23,742 nt of DNA from an uncultured Oscillospiraceae bacterium (GTDB lineage Bacteria; Bacillota; Clostridia; Oscillospirales; Oscillospiraceae). Numbering within the stretch: position 1 is the stretch's first letter; each line of letters begins with the position of its first letter. Shown in pieces: positions 19,395 to 23,742 of this stretch. The notes below the pieces were generated by a model. It worked only from the letters and a program-made list of their open reading frames with translations. It was not told the origin of the DNA and did not search any database. The translations under genes were made by a program, and so were the position numbers. The stretch is taken from NCBI GenBank assembly GCA_934661135.1, contig CAKUJA010000029.1, forward strand, positions 1 to 23,742, read 5' to 3'.

Positions 19395-20198
19395 TTGGCG
19401 CTGCGGGACAAGCGGCTCTTTCTGCTCGACATGGATGGAACGATCTATCTGAGCGAGCAGCTATTTGACGGAACAATTGATTTCTTGCACCATGTAAAGA
19501 AACTCGGCGGGAAATACCTGTTTTTGACGAACAATTCGTCACGCGGAACCGACGCCTACATTGCGAAGATGGCGCGGCTCGGAATTGAAGCGTTCCCGGA
19601 GGATTTTTTGACGTCGGCAGATGCGGCGGTGGAATATTTTCAGCAAAATCCGCCGGGGGGAACGATTTATGTCTGCGGGACGGAATCGCTCAAGGGACAG
19701 CTCCGCGCGGCGGATTTGCCGGTCGCGGCAGGTGCGGACGATCATGTTTCGACCGTTCTGCTCGGCTATGACACGGAGCTGACGTATCAGAAATTGGAGG
19801 ATTGCTGCATTCTGCTCGGGCGCGGCGCGGACTACATTGCGACGCATCCGGATATGGTTTGCCCGACATGGTACGGCAGTGCGCCGGACTGCGGCAGCAT
19901 CATTGAGATGCTGTATACCGCGACCGGACGGCGGCCGAAGATTCTCGGCAAGCCGCAGCCGGACATGGCGCTGGCCGCAATGCGGCGCACCGGATATGCG
20001 CCGGAGCAGACGTGCATCCTCGGCGACCGGATTTATACCGACATCGCCTGCGGCGTGAACGCGGGGATTGACGCGGTGTTTCTGCTCTCGGGCGAGGGCG
20101 TGATGGCGGACATTGAAAAATACCAGATCCGCCCCAGCTATGTATTTCAGAACATCCGGGCATTTTTAACGGAATTGGAAAAAGGAGAACCTGTATGA
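19395..20198 (+). CDS. HAD-IIA family phosphatase (NagD/glycerol-3-phosphatase-like)
   Basis: A 267-residue HAD phosphatase of subfamily IIA. Motif I is LDMDGTIYL, with Asp12 and Asp14. Motif II is FLTNNSS (about 49-55), the cap domain runs from about 60 to 175, the substrate lysine is in LGKPQPDM, and motif III/IV is GDRIYTDIACG. Relatives dephosphorylate small sugar, glycerol or nucleotide phosphates. The only in-frame start before the motifs is TTG at 19395, with GAGGTGG just upstream; a stop lies three codons earlier. The stop overlaps the MFS start (ATGA). With a GDPD gene later in the operon, glycerol-3-phosphate is a reasonable guess for its substrate. Confidence 0.87.
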   Translation: MALRDKRLFLLDMDGTIYLSEQLFDGTIDFLHHVKKLGGKYLFLTNNSSRGTDAYIAKMARLGIEAFPEDFLTSADAAVEYFQQNPPGGTIYVCGTESLKGQLRAADLPVAAGADDHVSTVLLGYDTELTYQKLEDCCILLGRGADYIATHPDMVCPTWYGSAPDCGSIIEMLYTATGRRPKILGKPQPDMALAAMRRTGYAPEQTCILGDRIYTDIACGVNAGIDAVFLLSGEGVMADIEKYQIRPSYVFQNIRAFLTELEKGEPV

Positions 20199-21541
20199 AG
20201 CTCAACAACAAGCGCACCCTGCTTGTCGGCTTGGCATTTCTCTCAATCTGCGCATTCTGGCAGATGTATGACAATATTGTGCCGCTGATTTTGACACGGA
20301 CGTTCCATATGAATGAGACGATTTCAGGTCTCATTATGGCGGCGGACAACGTACTGGCACTGTTTTTGCTGCCGTTTTTCGGGGCGCTGTCCGACCGGAC
20401 GAACACGAGGATCGGCAAGCGGATGCTGTTCATCCTGTTCGGTACCGGCTGCGCGATTATTTTGATGAATTTGCTGCCGCTGATTGAGAACAGCTATTAT
20501 ACCGCCCCGAGCACGGCGAAAACAGTGTCGTTCGTCATCGTGCTGGGACTGCTGTTGGTGGCGATGGGGACATACCGGTCGCCGGCGGTGGCGCTGATGC
20601 CGGACGTGACGCCGAAGCCGCTGCGCTCGAAGGGCAACGCGATCATCAATCTGATGGGCGCGGTAGGCGGGATTTTGTATCTCGCCATTACATCGGTGCT
20701 CTATTCGCAGAAGCGGCTCGACGCGCTGGCGGAAGCCGGGCAGCGGGCGAACTACCAGCCGCTCTTTTTGATCGTATCGGCGATTATGTTTGTCTCGATC
20801 GGCATCCTGTTTTTGACGATCAAGGAGCCGAAGCTGGCGGCGGAGAATCAGGCGCTCGAGGCGCAGCACCCGGAATGGAACCTCGCGATCGAGGACGCCG
20901 CCGGGCATGAGGTCCTGCCCGCGCCGGTCAAGCGGAGCCTTGGTTTTTTGCTGGCTTCCATTGCGCTGTGGTTTATCGGCTACAACGGCGTGACGACGTG
21001 GTTCACGACCTATGTCAGCGAGGTCATGGGACAGGGACTTGGCGGCGCGTCGACGTGTCTGTTGATTGCGACGGCGGGCGCGATTGTGTCGTATATCCCG
21101 ATCGGGCAGATTGCGTCGAAGATCGGGCGGAAAAAGACGATTCTCGGCGGTGTGGTGCTGCTGGCCGTGTGCTTCGCGCTCGGCTATGTGCTGACGACGA
21201 CGTATCAGAGCATCAATGCGATCATGTTTGTGGTGTTTGCACTGGTCGGCCTTGCGTGGGCGGCAATCAACGTCAACTCGCTGCCGATGGTTGTGGAAAT
21301 GTGCCGCGGCAGCGATGTAGGCAAATTCACAGGGTATTATTACACGGCGTCGATGGCGGCGCAGGTGGTGACGCCGGCAGTGGCCGGCACGCTGATGCGG
21401 CACATCGACTATCGGATTTTGTTCCCGTATGCGGCGCTGTTTGTGGCGCTCTCGGGCGTGACGATGTGCTTCGTGCGCCACGGCGACGCGAAGGCCGAGG
21501 GCAGGCGCGGCCTGGAAGCGTTCGAGGAGATGGACGACTGA
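20195..21541 (+). CDS. MFS transporter, SLC45/GPH-like sugar carrier
   Basis: A 448-residue, 12-segment transporter. A repeated MFS loop signature (GALSDRTNTRIGKR after helix 2, GQIASKIGRKK after helix 8) and the family stretch MGTYRSPAVALMPDVTPKPLRSKGNAIINLMGAVGG put it in the sucrose-carrier (SLC45/GPH-like) branch common in gut clostridia. The YYYTASMAAQVVTPAVAGTLM block of helix 11 is also typical. It probably carries a sugar or polyol with cation symport, but substrate residues are not identifiable by eye. It overlaps the HAD gene by four bases and the lipoprotein gene by one. Confidence 0.87.
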   Translation: MKLNNKRTLLVGLAFLSICAFWQMYDNIVPLILTRTFHMNETISGLIMAADNVLALFLLPFFGALSDRTNTRIGKRMLFILFGTGCAIILMNLLPLIENSYYTAPSTAKTVSFVIVLGLLLVAMGTYRSPAVALMPDVTPKPLRSKGNAIINLMGAVGGILYLAITSVLYSQKRLDALAEAGQRANYQPLFLIVSAIMFVSIGILFLTIKEPKLAAENQALEAQHPEWNLAIEDAAGHEVLPAPVKRSLGFLLASIALWFIGYNGVTTWFTTYVSEVMGQGLGGASTCLLIATAGAIVSYIPIGQIASKIGRKKTILGGVVLLAVCFALGYVLTTTYQSINAIMFVVFALVGLAWAAINVNSLPMVVEMCRGSDVGKFTGYYYTASMAAQVVTPAVAGTLMRHIDYRILFPYAALFVALSGVTMCFVRHGDAKAEGRRGLEAFEEMDD

Positions 21542-22692
21542 TGCGGGCGATCGTAGTTTTTCTGCTGTTGCTGCTTTTGACCGGGTGCGCGGGACGCACC
21601 GTCCCGGCGCATACACATCCGGAGCAAGCGCAGGCCGTGGAGCCAACGGAAACGGCCGAAGCGCCTGAAATGCAGGAGGAACCGGACTATGGGGAGGCGG
21701 CGTTTTGCGGCGGGATAACGCTGTTTGCGGGCGACACGCTTGCCCTCGTGAACAGCGAGGAAGCGGCGATGGAGGGCGCACCGTTCCTTGCGGGTGACGA
21801 CTTTTATGTGCCGCTGCGCTTTGCATCTGAGACGCTCGGCTGGCGCTATGCGGAAAGCGGCGATACGGTTACGCTCTCGGCGACAAAAACGTGGGAATGG
21901 GGCGTGGCGTTCGCGCCGGACGGCGGATATTACCTTCGGCGCTGCGAACCGGTCACACAGACGTTCTGCTTCACAATTGGCAGCGCAACGGTCACGCGAA
22001 ACGGCGAGTCATTTGAGAGCACGTCGATGGGCGCGCCGGTGCGGAAAGACGGTGTGGTCTATCTGCCGCTGAATCTCCGTTCGGGCGGCGACAGTGCCGG
22101 TTTTGGCCTGTTTGATTATCGGCCGGTTCCTGTGCAGGAGGACGGCACGTTGATGCGGCGTTGGCTGATTCTCAACGGACAGCGAAACGAGGCAGGACTT
22201 GGCGGATTTTATATCTGGCAGAACTGGGATGCGCTGCCGGAGGTGCAGCGCGAGGGTTTCGAGCAGGCGGAGACGCAGCCGGGGCCGCTCTCGATTGGGG
22301 ATTATGACATTGTGGTCTATACGCGCGGCGGACTGAGCGTCCATGTGCTGCGGCCTATGGCGGATGGAACGGAGCTCTCCGGCGACTACGACGGAGCGAT
22401 CACCGGCGTGTATACCACCGACCACAACCTCGCGACGCCGCGCGGTCTGCGCCCCGGCGACCCATGGGAGCGGGTAGAGCAGATCTACGACAGCAGCTTT
22501 GCTGACACGCTCTCGCTCCGGCTGGACGAGAATGACAACCTTGTGGAGCTGGGTCTCCACTCGCCGTATTACGACAGCCCGCCCGAGGACTGCCGCACAA
22601 TGAGCGAACAGCACATGCTCCGCTACTGGATAGAGCATCCGGAGGATGCGCCCGACAATTGGAACCCCGTCACAAAAGAGTTGGATGACTGA
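21541..22692 (+). CDS. lipoprotein with copper amine oxidase-like stalk domain
   Basis: A 383-residue exported lipoprotein. A short basic start, a hydrophobic run and LTGC give a signal peptidase II site with Cys16. An acidic linker (about 20-55) comes next, then a stalk-type domain: DDFYVPLRFASETLGWRYAESGDTVTLSA, about 85-115, is the usual copper-amine-oxidase-N pattern, with a second VVYLPLNLRSGG strand around 175. The C-terminal part (from about 250) has TTDHNLATPRGLRPGDPWERVEQIY, similar to a stand-alone domain in clostridial cell-wall-associated proteins. It is held on the outer face of the membrane. Its ATG shares one base with the MFS stop. Role unknown. Confidence 0.82.
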   Translation: MRAIVVFLLLLLLTGCAGRTVPAHTHPEQAQAVEPTETAEAPEMQEEPDYGEAAFCGGITLFAGDTLALVNSEEAAMEGAPFLAGDDFYVPLRFASETLGWRYAESGDTVTLSATKTWEWGVAFAPDGGYYLRRCEPVTQTFCFTIGSATVTRNGESFESTSMGAPVRKDGVVYLPLNLRSGGDSAGFGLFDYRPVPVQEDGTLMRRWLILNGQRNEAGLGGFYIWQNWDALPEVQREGFEQAETQPGPLSIGDYDIVVYTRGGLSVHVLRPMADGTELSGDYDGAITGVYTTDHNLATPRGLRPGDPWERVEQIYDSSFADTLSLRLDENDNLVELGLHSPYYDSPPEDCRTMSEQHMLRYWIEHPEDAPDNWNPVTKELDD

Positions 22693-22714
22693 CACGAAGA
22701 AGGAGATGTTGTTC

Positions 22715-23536
22715 ATGGTCATCGTATGGATTTTTGCGGTGCTGCTGGCGCTCTATCTGGTGCTGTTGCTGCTTCTGCGCTGCCGGAAGGACAACCCGAA
22801 CTGGGCGAAGCTGAAGCCGCAGCGGTATGCACACAGAGGATTTCACGACAAGCCGCAGATTCCGGAAAACTCGATGCCGGCGTTTCGCCGCGCGATTGAG
22901 CACGGCTGGGGCGCGGAGCTGGACGTGCATCTGCTGCGCGATGGGACGCTTGCGGTGTTCCACGACTCCGACCTTAAGCGCTGCGCGAATGTCGAGGGAC
23001 AGATTGAGGATCTCGACCTTGAGGGACTGCGTAAGCTGCGGCTCGAGGGGACAGACGAGCAGGTGCCGCTGTTTGATGACGTGCTGGCGCTCTTTGAAGG
23101 GAAACAGCCGCTCATTATCGAGCTGAAAACCGCTAAGGGGAACCACCGGGCGCTGGCCGAGGCGGTCTGCAAGCGGCTGGATTCGTACAAGGGCGATTTC
23201 TGCATCGAGTCGTTTGACCCATTTGCGGTTGCGGATGTGCGGAAGCTGCGGCCGAAGATCTGCCGGGGACAGCTCTCAATGAACTTTTTGAAGGAGCCGT
23301 CGGGACTGCCGCGGTATCAGCGGTTTTTGATGACGAATGTGCTGCTGAACTGGTACACGCGCCCTGACTTCCTCGCCTATCAGTTCTCCGACCGGGACAA
23401 TTTCTGTCTCGATCTTGCGCGGCGCGTCTGGGGCGTGCAGGAGGTGAGCTGGACGCTCCGCAGCAAGGAGGAGCTGCGGGCGTGTGAGAAGGTTGGCTCG
23501 ATCGGTATTTTCGAGAAATTTGACCCTGAAGCATAG
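22715..23536 (+). CDS. membrane-anchored glycerophosphodiester phosphodiesterase
   Basis: A 273-residue protein: one transmembrane helix (about 3-21) followed by a GDPD domain. Catalytic residues are visible: His40-Arg41 in YAHRGFHDK, Glu51 in PENSMPAF, Glu68/Asp70 in GAELDVHLLRDG, His83 in AVFHDSDL, then LIIELKT. Positive residues right after the helix (RCRK) put the catalytic domain on the cytoplasmic side. It would hydrolyse glycerophosphodiesters to glycerol-3-phosphate and an alcohol. ATGs at 22685 and 22706 are in frame but too close to, or before, the AGGAG site at 22701-22705; the ATG at 22715 is nine bases from it. Followed directly by a terminator. Confidence 0.9.
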   Translation: MVIVWIFAVLLALYLVLLLLLRCRKDNPNWAKLKPQRYAHRGFHDKPQIPENSMPAFRRAIEHGWGAELDVHLLRDGTLAVFHDSDLKRCANVEGQIEDLDLEGLRKLRLEGTDEQVPLFDDVLALFEGKQPLIIELKTAKGNHRALAEAVCKRLDSYKGDFCIESFDPFAVADVRKLRPKICRGQLSMNFLKEPSGLPRYQRFLMTNVLLNWYTRPDFLAYQFSDRDNFCLDLARRVWGVQEVSWTLRSKEELRACEKVGSIGIFEKFDPEA

Positions 23537-23538
23537 AC

Positions 23539-23568
23539 GAAACCGCGGCTCGGCTGAGCCGCGGTTTC
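23539..23568 (+). terminator. strong hairpin after the GDPD gene
   Basis: GAAACCGCGGCTC (23539-23551) pairs perfectly with 23556-23568 over GGCT. The T-run is short, but the 13-bp GC-rich stem directly after the stop fits an operon terminator. Confidence 0.75.
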
Positions 23569-23575
23569 TATGAGA

Positions 23576-23610
23576 CTGTCAAAAAACGCCGGAATGCAGT
23601 TTTGTGACAG
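23576..23610. repeat. inverted repeat CTGTCAaAAAAC/GTTTTgTGACAG
   Basis: CTGTCA (23576-23581) pairs with TGACAG (23605-23610), and the inner AAAAC and GTTTT pair too. A CGCGGTTTCTAT direct repeat flanks it (about 23562-23573 and 23613-23624), suggesting a duplicated or inserted piece. Confidence 0.5.
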
Positions 23611-23652
23611 AGTCGCGGTTTCTATATATTTTGCGCTCTATGCGTTCCCCAG

Positions 23653-23742
23653 GAGCCAGCGGCGTATGGAATTCGGAAAAATTACGGTAGAATTGTAGGG
23701 GCGGACGACTTTGCGCAGCCGTTAGCGACGAAGGAGCTTTAC
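23653..23742. repeat. fragments of dispersed repeats at the window edge
   Basis: CGGCGTATGGAAT (about 23660-23672) repeats bases near 2824-2836 next to repeat copy A, and GTAGGGGCGGACGAC (23695-23709) is a reverse-strand piece of the 26-base repeat. The block runs off the window. Confidence 0.45.

Noticed and set aside
20324..21826. 500-codon minus-strand open frame
   Set aside because: Arg/His-rich antisense shadow of the MFS and lipoprotein genes with no domain or start signal.
1..23742. tRNA, rRNA or phage/plasmid functions
   Set aside because: No cloverleaf ends, rRNA motifs, integrase, capsid or replication genes were seen.

Overview
The window looks like a piece of a GC-rich clostridial chromosome, probably Oscillospirales/Ruminococcaceae-type gut Firmicutes. 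The reasons are strong AGGAGG-type ribosome binding sites, TTGACA/TATAAT promoters, typical Firmicutes families (a YtrA-type GntR regulator with its ABC exporter, an SLC45-like MFS carrier, a cytidylate-kinase-like protein, a Dabb protein, DUF3006) and many small GC-rich hairpin repeats between genes. Assignment to a genus is not possible from sequence reading alone. I see no rRNA, tRNA, CRISPR array, integrase or transposase gene; most of the DNA is ordinary chromosomal backbone plus short non-coding repeats.

Layout. (1) 1-2615, minus strand: a dlt-like operon of an NRPS/DltA-type adenylating enzyme, a GNAT protein, an acyl carrier protein and the first 22 codons of an MBOAT protein. It probably activates a small acid, loads it on the carrier and hands it to a membrane acyltransferase that modifies an extracytoplasmic polymer. 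(2) 2616-3107: an intergenic block built of hairpins and one copy of a dispersed repeat. (3) 3108-5006, minus: membrane subunit, ABC ATPase and YtrA-type GntR repressor, with a promoter whose -10 lies inside a near-perfect palindrome. (4) 5116-6384, plus: extended -10 promoter, a long-stemmed leader, a zinc-ribbon protein and truA. (5) 6393-6838: terminator and a second copy of the dispersed repeat. (6) 6840-8740: trmO (minus), diverging from greA-like and HD-domain genes (plus). (7) 8885-11390, plus: a PLP enzyme of the ACC deaminase/D-cysteine desulfhydrase family and an NhaC-family transporter, followed by three back-to-back perfect hairpins. (8) 11497-15201, minus: xdhABC-type molybdenum hydroxylase, diverging from a mocA-type Moco nucleotidyltransferase (plus). 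(9) 16018-16284: repeat-filled convergent junction. (10) 16285-16743, minus: Dabb protein and DUF3006 protein; then plus-strand four-helix protein and cytidylate-kinase-like protein. (11) 18091-18256: a 166-bp MITE-like element that supplies the stop codon of the neighbouring TudS/DUF523 gene, which is paired with a Nudix hydrolase (minus). (12) 19302-23568, plus: operon of a HAD-IIA phosphatase, an SLC45-like MFS carrier, a stalk-domain lipoprotein and a glycerophosphodiester phosphodiesterase. (13) 23569-23742: repeat fragments.

The parts most worth following up are the dlt-like operon, which has an extra GNAT gene and lacks the cysteine tied to D-alanine selection; the two-copy ~205-nt intergenic repeat with hairpins whose arms vary but stay paired; the structured leader in front of the zinc-ribbon/truA genes; the MITE-like element fused to a stop codon; and the three-hairpin array between the transporter and the molybdenum hydroxylase. 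No complete, clearly new multi-gene defence or mobile system is visible.
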